From positions 1-12,512 of the forward strand of contig JAHEGF010000087.1 of assembly GCA_024645155.1 (NCBI GenBank): DNA of 12,512 bases, in the 5' to 3' direction. Below are positions 1 through 7,971 of this stretch, piece after piece. This DNA comes from Phyllobacteriaceae bacterium. Its GTDB lineage: Bacteria; Pseudomonadota; Alphaproteobacteria; Rhizobiales; Rhizobiaceae. Every line of letters starts with the position of its first letter. Position 1 is the first letter of the stretch. The notes beneath the pieces were generated by a model. It was not told where the DNA came from. It worked only from the letters and a program-made list of their open reading frames with translations, and ran no database searches. The position numbers were made by a program, and so were the translations under genes.

Positions 1-807
1 GAACTGCTTGCGCACCTTGAGGTAATCGACGGTCAGTTCATACATCACCGCCATGATGCCGACCGCCTCGGCGCACAATGCCGCAATGCCCTGGTCGACA
101 ACATGGCGGACTGCCGGGAGTGCATTTTCCGGATCACCACACACCTGTTCTGCGCCCACACTCACATTGTCGAAGACGATCTCCGCGCCATGACGTCCGT
201 CCTGCGTGGCGTAACCCTGCCGCGACACGCCGGGCATGTCGCAATCGACAAGAAACAGGCCGATACCGTTTTCATCGCGGCTGCCGCCCGCCGTTCGCGC
301 GGTGACAAAAACCTTGTCGGCGCTTTCGCCATCGAGCACCACGCTCTTTGCACCGGCCAGGACAAAACCGCTGCCATCTTTCTTTGCGGTCGTCTCGACG
401 TGATGCAGGTCATAACGCGCGTGCCTTTCGCCGGTGGCAAGTGCAAGCCTGGTCCTGCCTTCGGCAACGCCGGGTACAAGTTCTGCCCGCTGTTCGCCCG
501 AGCACGCCAGACGCAGCGCACCGCCACCGAGCACGATCGATCCGAAATAGGGTTCAAGTGCCAGTACCTTGCCCAGGGATTCCATGACAATCATGGTTTC
601 GACAGGTCCGCCGCCTATGCCGCCGTCGTCTTCGGAAAACGGCAGTGCCATCAGCCCCATATCGGCAAATTGCTGCCACGTCTGGCTGGAATAGCCTTCG
701 GCGCTTTTCATGTAGCCGTTGCGTGCCTCGAAACTGTAGGTGTCGGCCAGCAGGCGGTCGAGGGAATCCTTGAGAATTGACTGTTCTTCGCTCAGATCGA
801 AATCCAT
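1..807 (-). CDS. pimD: Acyl-CoA dehydrogenase, small subunit type (PimD-like), 3' end cut by window edge
   Basis: An open frame of 269 codons runs from ATG at 807 to the left edge with no stop; the usual length is about 370-390, so roughly 100 C-terminal residues are missing. It begins MDFDLSEEQSILKDSLDRLL, typical of the N-terminal helical domain of acyl-CoA dehydrogenases. The middle beta domain follows, and the visible part ends in ...ELTVDYLKVRKQF, the conserved start of the C-terminal helical domain. It lies 16 bases after pimC, preceded by a modest purine-rich ribosome site (AAGAAAGAG). In the pim operon PimC and PimD are thought to form a two-subunit flavoprotein that oxidises pimeloyl-CoA and related acyl-CoAs to the 2,3-enoyl-CoA in the cytoplasm. 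At the position where the large subunit has a candidate catalytic Glu, this subunit reads HVVDQG with no Glu, which fits a mainly structural or FAD-sharing role; that part is inference. The pimD name rests on gene order as much as on sequence. Confidence 0.88.
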   Translation of the reverse strand, partial: MDFDLSEEQSILKDSLDRLLADTYSFEARNGYMKSAEGYSSQTWQQFADMGLMALPFSEDDGGIGGGPVETMIVMESLGKVLALEPYFGSIVLGGGALRLACSGEQRAELVPGVAEGRTRLALATGERHARYDLHHVETTAKKDGSGFVLAGAKSVVLDGESADKVFVTARTAGGSRDENGIGLFLVDCDMPGVSRQGYATQDGRHGAEIVFDNVSVGAEQVCGDPENALPAVRHVVDQGIAALCAEAVGIMAVMYELTVDYLKVRKQF

Positions 808-823
808 GGGTACTCTTTCTTCT

Positions 824-2026
824 TCAAAGCCCGAGAACGGCTTTCGCGATGATGTTTTTCTGAATTTCGTTTGTTCCGCCGTAGATCGAAACCTTGCGGT
901 AATTGAAATAGTGCGGCGCTGCATGGCCGGCATCTTCCGGTCCGATGGGCGGTTCGTTCGAACCCTCGTCTGCAAGATGCTGCAACGGCAGCGCATAAGG
1001 GCCCATCACATCCATCAGCAGCTCGGTCGTTGCCTGCTGGATCTGCGACCCCTTGATCTTGAGAATTGACGAAGCCGGATCCGGCGTGCCGGTGTTGCCG
1101 CGTTTCGCTTCTGCCGCAACGACCCGCAACTGGGTCATCTCAAGGGCTTTCAGGTCAATCTCGACCGATGCGAGCTTTTCGCGGAAGCGCCGGTCTTCTA
1201 TCAGCGGCTGCCCGCCCGACATTTCCTGCGCCGCCAGTTGGCGGATGCGTTCGATACGCTGCTTTGAAAAGCCGATGCGCGCGATGTTGGTACGCTCGTT
1301 GCCGAGCAGGAACTTGGCATAGTTCCAGCCCTTGTTTTCCTGTCCGACGAGATTTGCAACCGGCACCCTGACATCGGTCAGGAACACCTCGTTGACCTCG
1401 CGTCCGCCATCCATGGTCACGATGGGCCGCACTTCGATGCCGGGCGTTGCCATGTCGATCAGCAGGAACGAAATGCCTTCCTGCTTTTTCGCCGTCTTGT
1501 CGGTGCGTACCAGGCAGAAGATCCAGTCGGCGTGCTGCGCCAGCGTCGTCCATGTTTTTTGACCGTTGACGACGTAGTGATCGCCGTCGCGGACAGCCGT
1601 GGTCTTCAGCGACGCCAGATCCGAACCGGAACCCGGTTCCGAAAAGCCCTGGCACCACCAGTCATCGAGATTGAGTATGCGCGGCAGGTAGTAGTCCTTC
1701 TGATCCTGCGATCCGAAAGTGTAGATCACCGGTCCGACCATGTTGACGCCAAAGGCCAGCGGCGAGGGGGCCGGGAACTTCTGCATTTCCTCAAGGTAGA
1801 TATACTGTTTCATCGGCCCCCAGCCGGTGCCGCCATATTGCTCCGGCCAGTGCGGCGCGCCCCAGCCCTTGGCATTGAGTATCCGCGTCCATGAAACAAG
1901 ATCTTCCTTGCCCGGGTACTCACCCGACTTCATTTTTTCCCGAATGGCCGGGTCGAGGCTGTCTTCGAAGAAAGTCCGGACTTCATTGCGGAAAGCGATT
2001 TCTTCGTCCGTAAAACGCAGATCCAT
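824..2026 (-). CDS. pimC: Acyl-CoA dehydrogenase, large subunit type (PimC-like)
   Basis: A 400-residue flavoprotein that oxidises acyl-CoA to trans-2-enoyl-CoA, predicted to work on dicarboxylyl-CoA such as pimeloyl-CoA. I chose ATG 2026 (MDLRFTDEEIAF) because GGGAGG sits 5 bases upstream. An upstream in-frame start at 2065 would place its extra residues inside the thiolase gene. Visible family signatures are the FAD/substrate loop QGFSEPGSGSDLAS (residues 126-139), NGQKTWTT (154-161), and the C-terminal YGGTNEIQ (382-389). The Glu of medium-chain enzymes in YEGT is Gly383 here. The base is therefore probably Glu244 in the LLGNERT segment, as in isovaleryl-CoA dehydrogenase-type enzymes; this is family inference. 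The gene starts 10 bases after the thiolase stop and ends 16 bases before pimD, consistent with co-translation of the two subunits. Generic acyl-CoA dehydrogenase assignment is very secure; substrate is inferred from context. Confidence 0.93.
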   Translation of the reverse strand: MDLRFTDEEIAFRNEVRTFFEDSLDPAIREKMKSGEYPGKEDLVSWTRILNAKGWGAPHWPEQYGGTGWGPMKQYIYLEEMQKFPAPSPLAFGVNMVGPVIYTFGSQDQKDYYLPRILNLDDWWCQGFSEPGSGSDLASLKTTAVRDGDHYVVNGQKTWTTLAQHADWIFCLVRTDKTAKKQEGISFLLIDMATPGIEVRPIVTMDGGREVNEVFLTDVRVPVANLVGQENKGWNYAKFLLGNERTNIARIGFSKQRIERIRQLAAQEMSGGQPLIEDRRFREKLASVEIDLKALEMTQLRVVAAEAKRGNTGTPDPASSILKIKGSQIQQATTELLMDVMGPYALPLQHLADEGSNEPPIGPEDAGHAAPHYFNYRKVSIYGGTNEIQKNIIAKAVLGL

Positions 2027-2036
2027 GATTGCCTCC
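2027..2036 (-). promoter_or_regulatory. Strong ribosome binding site that fixes the pimC start
   Basis: The minus strand reads TAG-GGAGGCAATC-ATG: the thiolase stop, GGGAGG (sharing the stop's last G), then ATG at 2026. This spacing decides in favour of the 400-residue pimC product over the longer frame starting at 2065. Confidence 0.85.
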
Positions 2037-3221
2037 CTAGTTGATTTCCAAAAGGCCGGCGGCACCCATGCCGCCGCCGATGCACATGGTCACCACTGCA
2101 TATCGGACTTTGCGCCGCTTGCCCTCGATCAGTGCATGACCGGCAAGCCGCGCGCCGCTCATGCCGTAGGGATGGCCGAGCGGGATGGCACCGCCATTGA
2201 CGTTGATCTTTTCGGGATCGATCCCCAGCTTGTCCCGGCAGTAGATCACCTGGACCGCAAATGCCTCGTTGAGTTCCCAAAGGCCGATATCATCGACATT
2301 CAGCCCGTGACGCTCCAGCAGCCTGGGTATGGCAAAGACCGGGCCGATACCCATTTCGTCGGGCTCGCATCCTGCCACGGCAAAACCGCGGAATGTTCCA
2401 AGCGGGTCGATACCACGCTTTTCGGCGACTTTCGAAGACATCAGCACCGATGCGCTGGCACCGTCGGAAAGCTGGCTGGCATTGCCTGCCGTGATGCAGA
2501 AACCCTCACCGCGCACCGGCTTCAGGCCGGCCAGGCCTTCGGCCGTTGTGCCGGCGCGCGGACCTTCATCGCGGGCAAGCTCCACTTCACTGTAGCTGAT
2601 TTCCTTGGTTTCCTTGTCAGCAATGGCCATTGTCGCCTTTATCGGGGCGATCTCGTCGTCGAAGGCACCGCCGTCCTGGGCAGCCGCCACACGGCGCTGT
2701 GATTCAAGTGCGTAGGCGTCCTGTGCCTCTCGCGAAATATTGTAGCGCTTGGCGACCGTTTCCGCAGTGTCGATCATCGGCATGTAGGCCGCCGGCACCA
2801 TTTCGACCAGCGTCTTGTCGAGCAGCCGGAACGTGTTGCGCTTGTCGTTCTGCACCAGGCTGATCGATTCCACGCCACCGGAGATGCCGATCGGAACCCC
2901 GTCATTGCGGATGGCATTGGCCAGCACCGCCATCGACTGCAGGCCGGACGAGCATTGCCGATCGATGGTCGTTCCGGCCACTGTCACCGGCAGCCCGGCG
3001 CGCAGCAAAGCCCTGCGGGCGACATTGAGCCCTGTCGTGCCTTCCTGCATGGCGCAGCCCATGACAACGTCTTCCACCTCGCCGCCTTCCAGCTTCGCGC
3101 GGGCCAGCGCATTGGTGATCACATGGGCGCCTAGTGCGGAACCATCGGTGTTGTTGAGCGCGCCGCGATAGGCTTTGCCGATCGGGGTGCGGGCGGTGGA
3201 TACTATGACGGCGTCGGGCAT
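2037..3221 (-). CDS. pimB: Acetyl-CoA acyltransferase (thiolase, PimB-like)
   Basis: A 394-residue degradative thiolase that splits 3-ketoacyl-CoA with CoA, releasing acetyl-CoA and a chain two carbons shorter: the last step of the beta-oxidation cycle. The sequence is full length for the family. It shows the nucleophile Cys90 in DRQCSSG, the NEAF motif in LWELNEAFAV, His350 in GGAIPLGHPYG, and the second active-site Cys380 in CIGGGMG. The start ATG at 3221 (MPDAVIVSTARTPIGKA) is preceded by GGAGAC about 8 bases upstream and lies 14 bases after the pimA stop. Its place between the CoA ligase and the two dehydrogenase subunits matches pimB of the known pim operon. Catalytic assignment is secure. 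Whether its natural substrate is 3-oxopimeloyl-CoA or a range of acyl-CoAs cannot be read from sequence. Confidence 0.93.
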   Translation of the reverse strand: MPDAVIVSTARTPIGKAYRGALNNTDGSALGAHVITNALARAKLEGGEVEDVVMGCAMQEGTTGLNVARRALLRAGLPVTVAGTTIDRQCSSGLQSMAVLANAIRNDGVPIGISGGVESISLVQNDKRNTFRLLDKTLVEMVPAAYMPMIDTAETVAKRYNISREAQDAYALESQRRVAAAQDGGAFDDEIAPIKATMAIADKETKEISYSEVELARDEGPRAGTTAEGLAGLKPVRGEGFCITAGNASQLSDGASASVLMSSKVAEKRGIDPLGTFRGFAVAGCEPDEMGIGPVFAIPRLLERHGLNVDDIGLWELNEAFAVQVIYCRDKLGIDPEKINVNGGAIPLGHPYGMSGARLAGHALIEGKRRKVRYAVVTMCIGGGMGAAGLLEIN

Positions 3222-3235
3222 GGGTCTTGTCTCCG

Positions 3236-4909
3236 TTATGAGGCGCGTTTGGATGCTGCGCGGGCAGCCTCCTCCTGTTTCAGTTCTATTTTCGACAGTT
3301 TTCCGACCGGTGTTCTCGGCAGGCCGGAACGGATTTCCAGTGCGGCGGGCAGTTCGTGCGGACCGAGGCGCGGCTTCAGGAATGTCCGCAAGGCTTCAAG
3401 GGTCAGGTTCGGCGCACCGGCACGCAACTTGACAAAAGCCTTTGCAGCTTCGCCGCGATAGGCGTCGGCGATGCCGATCACCAGCACCTCTTCGACATCG
3501 TCATGCTGGTAAATCGCCTGTTCGATCATTTGCGGGTAAACATTGAACCCGCCGGACAGGATCATGTCTTTCTTGCGGTCGACGATGGTAAAGTAACCGT
3601 CTTCATCCATGAAACCGATGTCGCCGGTCAAAAACCATCCGTCCGCAAAGCATGCCGCATTGTCTTCCGGCCGGTTGAGGTAGCCACTCGTGACATTGCT
3701 GCCGCGAACTGCAATCTCGCCGGTTTCACCCTGCTCAAGTTCCCGGGACGGGTCGTCAAGGGAAACGATGCGCAGGAAGACGCCGGGTAGCGGTATACCG
3801 ATCGTGCCGTTCTTGTCGGGGCGGGCCGGCGGCAGGTTGGTTCCGGCCGGCGATGTTTCGCTCATGCCCCAGCCGCCGACGAGATCGAGACCCATTTTTT
3901 CGCGCAGGCGCGTTGCCAGTTCGGCAGGTAGCGGTGCACCGCCCGAAGCCGCGATCTTCAAAGACGAGAGGTCCCGGGTCTCAAAACCCGGCACGGTGGA
4001 AAGGGCGATCCACATTGTCGGCACACCGGGAAAGGCAGTGACCCCGGTCTCTATGTCGTCGAGAACAGCGGCGGCATCGAAACGCGACCGCAACAGGATC
4101 TCGTTACCGTTGTTCAGCGCACGCAACATCACCGTTGACAATCCGTAGATGTGGAACAGCGGGAGTATCAGCAGGATCCTTTCGATCGCGTCTTCATCAA
4201 TCAGGCCCCAACCCTCGTTCCACAATTCATAGGATGACATCGACGCCGACAGGTTCCGGTGGCTCAGCATTGCCGCCTTGGGCAGTCCGGTCGTGCCGCC
4301 CGTATACTGCAGCAGCGCCAGGTCATCGACGGCGATTGCCGGAAGTGCCGGGGCAGGCAAAACGCTGCCGGAAACCTGTGACCACACCAAAATACCGGGA
4401 TCGTCCGGTAGCGGGGTTCGGTCGGGATCGTCGCCCCAACAGGCATCCTCGCAGACAATGACATCGTGCACGGCACCGCCGGAAACCAGTTCAGCGGCCC
4501 GGCCGCACAGGCCGCCGGTATTGGTCGTGACAAGAATGCGCGCGCCGCTGTCGGCAATCTTGTGCTGCAGCACAGGCGCCGAATCGAGCGGGCTGAGATG
4601 CACGATTGTCGCACCAAGGCTCAATGCGGCAAAAAAGACCACCGGATGCCACGGCGTGTTCGGCAGCAACAGCGCCACCCGGTCGCCCTTTTTTATACCC
4701 GCTTCGGCGAGACGCATGACCGCGGTCCCGACCGCATTATCGAGTTCCAGGTAGGTAATGGCCCGTTGCCGGAACGAGATTGCCGTGCGCCTTGGCCAGT
4801 GTCCGGCGGCCTTTTGAACGATGTCATGGACCGGAAATGTGTCAATCGCCGCCCGCGCCGACATTCCTGCCGGGTAGGATTTCTCCCAGGGTGCTGCGAA
4901 CTCAGGCAT
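3236..4909 (-). CDS. pimA: Acyl/dicarboxylate-CoA ligase (AMP-forming, PimA-like)
   Basis: A 557-residue enzyme of the adenylate-forming superfamily that activates a carboxylic acid with ATP and CoA, giving acyl-CoA, AMP and pyrophosphate. Ordered motifs are complete: P-loop YTGGTTGLPK (202-211), GWGMSETS (347-354), TGD with Asp430, hinge DRKKD (444-448), GGFNVYP (453-459), and the C-terminal catalytic Lys537 in RTPVGK. I chose ATG 4909 (MPEFAAPWEKSYP); the longer frame up to 5113 only reads through pimF in another frame and lacks family resemblance. The start lies 2 bases after the pimF stop, with no good free Shine-Dalgarno and with a hairpin just in front. Translation is therefore probably coupled to pimF. 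Position F-A-B-C-D argues for pimeloyl-CoA ligase or a broad dicarboxylate/fatty acid ligase. Generic long-chain fatty acid ligase is the main alternative. Confidence 0.92.
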   Translation of the reverse strand: MPEFAAPWEKSYPAGMSARAAIDTFPVHDIVQKAAGHWPRRTAISFRQRAITYLELDNAVGTAVMRLAEAGIKKGDRVALLLPNTPWHPVVFFAALSLGATIVHLSPLDSAPVLQHKIADSGARILVTTNTGGLCGRAAELVSGGAVHDVIVCEDACWGDDPDRTPLPDDPGILVWSQVSGSVLPAPALPAIAVDDLALLQYTGGTTGLPKAAMLSHRNLSASMSSYELWNEGWGLIDEDAIERILLILPLFHIYGLSTVMLRALNNGNEILLRSRFDAAAVLDDIETGVTAFPGVPTMWIALSTVPGFETRDLSSLKIAASGGAPLPAELATRLREKMGLDLVGGWGMSETSPAGTNLPPARPDKNGTIGIPLPGVFLRIVSLDDPSRELEQGETGEIAVRGSNVTSGYLNRPEDNAACFADGWFLTGDIGFMDEDGYFTIVDRKKDMILSGGFNVYPQMIEQAIYQHDDVEEVLVIGIADAYRGEAAKAFVKLRAGAPNLTLEALRTFLKPRLGPHELPAALEIRSGLPRTPVGKLSKIELKQEEAARAASKRAS

Positions 4910-4911
4910 CG

Positions 4912-7023
4912 TCAGGCCGTTCCGGCCTGCAGGTCGGCAAAGCCTTTTTTCTCGCTGGCGAGCTTCACAAGCAGCGCCGCCGGCTTGAATACGTCCTTGC
5001 CTGTCTTGCCATGCCAGTACTCGAGGCGCTCGACGATCTTGTCCAGGCCTTCCATGTCGGCCCAGAACATCGGGCCACCCTTGCCGATCGGGAACCCGTA
5101 ACCGTTGGTCCACACGATATCGATATCCGAAGGCCGTTCGGCGATTCCTTCCTCGAGGATCAGCGCACCCTCGTTGACCATCGGATAGAGCGTGCGCTCA
5201 AGGATTTCCTGATCCGATATGGTGCGCCGGTTTATCCCCTTCCCGGATGCCTTGTCGGCAATCAGTTTTTCGACTTCCGGATCCGTTTTCGGTACCCGCG
5301 AACCGTCTTCGTAGAGATAGTAGCCCTTTCCGGTTTTTTGCCCGTACCGGCCCGCCTCGCAAAGCGTGTCGGAAATGACCGCCTTCAGGCCGAGTGATTT
5401 TCGTGTCCGCCAGCCGATATCCAGCCCCGCCAGATCGAACATCTGGAACGGGCCCATCGGCCAGCCGAAATCGGTAAATGCCTTGTCCACGGATTCGGGA
5501 CTTGACCCTTCCAGTAACAATGCTTCGGATTCGGCCGAACGCGAACCAAGCATCCTGTTGCCGACAAAACCGTGGCACACTCCGACAACCACCGGAACCT
5601 TGCTGATCCGCTTTGCGATCGCCAGTATCGTTGCCAGCACATCCGGAGCAGTTTTCTCGCCACGCACGATTTCAAGCAGCTTCATCACATTGGCCGGCGA
5701 GAAAAAGTGCGTGCCAAGCACATCCTGCGGGCGCTTGGTGAAGCCGGCAATCGTGTTGACATCGAGATAGGAGGTGTTTGACGCCAGTATGGCTCCCGGT
5801 TTGGCGATCGCGTCAAGCTTGGTGAACACGTCCTCCTTGACCCCGATCTCCTCGAATACCGCCTCGATGATCAAGTCGCAGTCGGCGAGATCGCCATAGT
5901 CGGTTGTTGGCGTAAAAAGTGCCAGCCGTTTGGCTTTAGCCTCATCGCTGAGCGAGCCGCGTGAAACCGAAATGCCGTAGTTCTTTTCGATTGTCGCAAG
6001 CCCGCGTTTTAGAGCCTCTTCATTGGCTTCAAGAATGGTGACCGGAATGCCCCCGTTAACGAAAGACATCGCGATTCCGCCACCCATGGTGCCCGCACCG
6101 ATGACACCGACCCGGTTGATGGCGCGCGGTTTGACAGTTTTGTCGACGCCTGAAACCTTTGCCGCCTCGCGTTGCGCAAAGAACAGGTGGCGCTGCGCCT
6201 TAGACTGGTCACCCGTTACCAGTTCGATAAAATATTCGCGTTCCTTTTTCAGACCCTCCTCGAAGGGCAGCATGACCGCGTTCTTGACCGATTGCGCGCA
6301 GCGCAGCGGCGCAACCAGGCCCCGCGCCTTCGCCGTCGCCTTTTTGATTGCCGCGTCAAGTGCTGCTTCATCACCGCGGGCGGCTGCAACCTTTTCGTCG
6401 CGGTCGCGGACCAGAATCAGGTGCGCGCCTTCACTTGCCTTGGCTGCGGCGAAAGCGACGGCGGCGTCGACCAAACCATCTTCGACGACCTGATCGACAA
6501 GACCGTGCTTCAAGGCATCGGCTGCGCCGATCGGATTGCCTGAAACTATCATGGCCAAAGCCTTTTGCGGACCGGCAAGGCGAGGCGCCCGCTGGGTGCC
6601 ACCTGCGCCCGGGAGAAGCCCGAGCTTGACTTCCGGCAGGCCGACCATCGCTTTGGCATCGGCGACACGGAAGTAGCAGCCAAGTGCAAGCTCCAGCCCG
6701 CCGCCCAGTGCCGTTCCGTGGATCGCCGCGACTGTTGGCTTGTTGATTGTCTCGAGGGTTGCGATCAGGTCGCCAAGATTGGGTTCCTTGCTGGTCAGGG
6801 GCGTGCCGAACTCCCTGATGTCGGCACCGGAGACGAAGGTCCGCCCCGCACATGTCAAGACGATCGCTTTGACCGTGTCGTCGTCACGGGCGGCGATCAG
6901 CGCTTTGTTGAGCGGATCGCGCAGCGCATAGCTCAGCGCGTTGACGGGCGGATTATCGAGGGTGATGACGGCAACGCCGTCCCGGCTGGATACTGATACG
7001 ATCGAGGACAAGGAAAACTCCAT
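4912..7023 (-). CDS. pimF: Bifunctional enoyl-CoA hydratase / 3-hydroxyacyl-CoA dehydrogenase (PimF-like, FadB family)
   Basis: A 703-residue fusion doing two beta-oxidation steps: hydration of 2-enoyl-CoA, then NAD-dependent oxidation of the 3-hydroxyacyl-CoA. The N-terminal crotonase domain (about 10-200) has the oxyanion-hole segment ALGGGLE and both catalytic acids, Glu111 and Glu131 (GLPEVKLGLLPGAGGT). The NAD domain begins near 303 with VGVIGAGTMGGGIA; His439 in GTHFFSPA with Glu451 forms the dehydrogenase dyad, and CHGFVGNR (483-490) is conserved. A C-terminal HAD domain (about 485-700) completes the family's usual length. The ATG at 7023 (MEFSLSSIVS) has no visible Shine-Dalgarno: the upstream 17 bases are a tandem duplication. 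A TTG at residue 5, with GGAG 6 bases upstream, is an alternative start. It follows the PcaD-like gene by 17 bases and precedes pimA by 2. Function is secure; pimelate specificity is from context. Confidence 0.94.
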   Translation of the reverse strand: MEFSLSSIVSVSSRDGVAVITLDNPPVNALSYALRDPLNKALIAARDDDTVKAIVLTCAGRTFVSGADIREFGTPLTSKEPNLGDLIATLETINKPTVAAIHGTALGGGLELALGCYFRVADAKAMVGLPEVKLGLLPGAGGTQRAPRLAGPQKALAMIVSGNPIGAADALKHGLVDQVVEDGLVDAAVAFAAAKASEGAHLILVRDRDEKVAAARGDEAALDAAIKKATAKARGLVAPLRCAQSVKNAVMLPFEEGLKKEREYFIELVTGDQSKAQRHLFFAQREAAKVSGVDKTVKPRAINRVGVIGAGTMGGGIAMSFVNGGIPVTILEANEEALKRGLATIEKNYGISVSRGSLSDEAKAKRLALFTPTTDYGDLADCDLIIEAVFEEIGVKEDVFTKLDAIAKPGAILASNTSYLDVNTIAGFTKRPQDVLGTHFFSPANVMKLLEIVRGEKTAPDVLATILAIAKRISKVPVVVGVCHGFVGNRMLGSRSAESEALLLEGSSPESVDKAFTDFGWPMGPFQMFDLAGLDIGWRTRKSLGLKAVISDTLCEAGRYGQKTGKGYYLYEDGSRVPKTDPEVEKLIADKASGKGINRRTISDQEILERTLYPMVNEGALILEEGIAERPSDIDIVWTNGYGFPIGKGGPMFWADMEGLDKIVERLEYWHGKTGKDVFKPAALLVKLASEKKGFADLQAGTA
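4913..4929 (-). promoter_or_regulatory. 7-bp hairpin at the pimF/pimA junction
   Basis: CAGGCCG and CGGCCTG form a perfect 7-bp inverted repeat around a 3-base loop. On the mRNA it ends 3 bases before the pimA ATG and overlaps the last codons and stop region of pimF. It would block initiation unless a ribosome finishing pimF opens it, so translational coupling is a reasonable reading. The same bases encode pimF residues, so chance is possible. Confidence 0.5.
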
Positions 7024-7053
7024 GGCTAGGTATATGGTGGCTAGGTATTTGAT
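7024..7053. repeat. 15-bp tandem duplication at the hydrolase/pimF junction
   Basis: Two adjacent 15-base units (7024-7038 and 7039-7053) match at 13 of 15 positions; the core GGCTAGGTAT is perfect, and with the preceding T it is an 11-bp direct repeat. Each unit carries a TAG in the hydrolase frame (7041-7043 and 7026-7028), giving a duplicated stop. The copy next to pimF occupies the place where its ribosome site should be. Confidence 0.75.
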
Positions 7054-7853
7054 TGATTGGATTGCGCGCCGGCGGTCGCCAGGAACGCGTTGATCAGCGC
7101 AGTTGTTTTTTCCGGTTTCTCGATGCCAGGAAGATGTCCGGCATCCCTGATGATTTCAAACTGCGCTCCGCCGATGAGTTCCGCCAGCGAACGGACGAGG
7201 TCGGGCGGCGTCGCGCCATCGCCATCGCCAACCATGCACAGGACCGGCACATCCAGTGCGCGAGTCGATTCGGTCAGGTCGGCATCGCGAATGGCGGCGC
7301 AGGTGCCGGTGTAGCCCGAGACAGGTGTCCGGGTAAGCATGGCGCTGTATCCGGCAAAGTCGGCATTCTCCGGTGAGCGATAGGCCGCCGTGAACCAGCG
7401 TTCGAGAATTGCATCGGCAATCGATGCGATTCCGTCGCGCTCGATCAGGCCGATCCGGGTGTTCCAATAATCCTCGTCGCCGATCTTGTGGGCGGTGTCC
7501 ATGAGTACCAGGGCTGAAACAAGGTCCGGACGCAGTGCCGCCAGACCCTGGGCAATCATCCCGCCGACCGACACGCCGGCAATGACCGCCTTTCGGATCT
7601 TGAGATGATCGAGAAGTGCTGCCAGATCCTCGACATGATCCGTCATCGAATAGGGGGCAGGGGTGGCTTCCGACAATCCGTGACCGCGCTTGTCATAGCG
7701 AATGATGCGGCAGGGACGGGTCAGACCGCCGGCGACCGCGTCCCAGATGCGAAAATCGCTTCCAAGCGAGTTGGCGAACACGATGACGGGACCTTTGTCG
7801 GTTCCGGTATCGCTGTAATGCAGGACAACGCCGTTCACGCGTACAAACGCCAT
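7041..7853 (-). CDS. pcaD: Alpha/beta hydrolase, 3-oxoadipate enol-lactonase-like (PcaD family)
   Basis: A 270-residue soluble alpha/beta hydrolase, the normal length of 3-oxoadipate enol-lactonase, which opens the lactone ring in the protocatechuate/catechol branch. Family marks are FANSLGSDFRIWD, YDKRGHGLS, the nucleophile elbow GVSVGG (Ser95), WNTRI, ERWF, CAAIRDADL, GDGDGATPP (acid Asp210 or Asp212) and the final His240 in AGHLPGIEKP, so the catalytic triad is complete. The start at 7853 is backed by GGAGG 7 bases upstream. It is the first gene of the operon and lies 17 bases before pimF, with a candidate operator directly upstream. The resemblance to PcaD is strong, but no other protocatechuate gene is visible. 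It may act on a lactone or ester that feeds beta-oxidation instead; the symbol is therefore tentative. The C-terminal tail ends in a small Gln-Ser-Asn repeat. Confidence 0.82.
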   Translation of the reverse strand: MAFVRVNGVVLHYSDTGTDKGPVIVFANSLGSDFRIWDAVAGGLTRPCRIIRYDKRGHGLSEATPAPYSMTDHVEDLAALLDHLKIRKAVIAGVSVGGMIAQGLAALRPDLVSALVLMDTAHKIGDEDYWNTRIGLIERDGIASIADAILERWFTAAYRSPENADFAGYSAMLTRTPVSGYTGTCAAIRDADLTESTRALDVPVLCMVGDGDGATPPDLVRSLAELIGGAQFEIIRDAGHLPGIEKPEKTTALINAFLATAGAQSNQSNT

Positions 7854-7871
7854 TTGGGTACCTCCGCGAAA

Positions 7872-7891
7872 AACATACTACCGGGTATGTT
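7872..7891. promoter_or_regulatory. Candidate TetR-type operator upstream of the PcaD-like gene
   Basis: AACATAC, six bases, GTATGTT: a perfect 7+7 inverted repeat 18 bases upstream of the hydrolase ATG. On the minus strand it overlaps a weak possible promoter (TTGCAT, 17 bases, TATGTT). Size and spacing resemble operators of TetR-family catabolic regulators. No regulator gene is in the window. Confidence 0.55.
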
Positions 7892-7971
7892 GGGATGCAA
7901 TGTCCGTGCGGCATTGTAACGGATATTATTTGCATGCCCTTGTCCGGCGAGAATAGCCGCTGGCAATGCCG

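Noticed and set aside
103..780. 225-codon plus-strand open frame antisense to pimD
   Set aside because: Its mirror frame gives a clear acyl-CoA dehydrogenase; the plus-strand translation resembles no family and is a GC-rich shadow.
1827..2702. 291-codon plus-strand open frame
   Set aside because: Spans the ends of pimB and pimC in antisense, with no family resemblance and no ribosome site suited to a gene.
4466..5101. 211-codon plus-strand open frame
   Set aside because: Antisense to the pimA/pimF junction, both of which have intact catalytic motifs on the other strand.
7924..7929. TATTAT as the -10 of the ABC gene promoter
   Set aside because: The hexamer 17 bases upstream (TGTCCG) is a poor -35; kept only as a remark, not as a promoter call.
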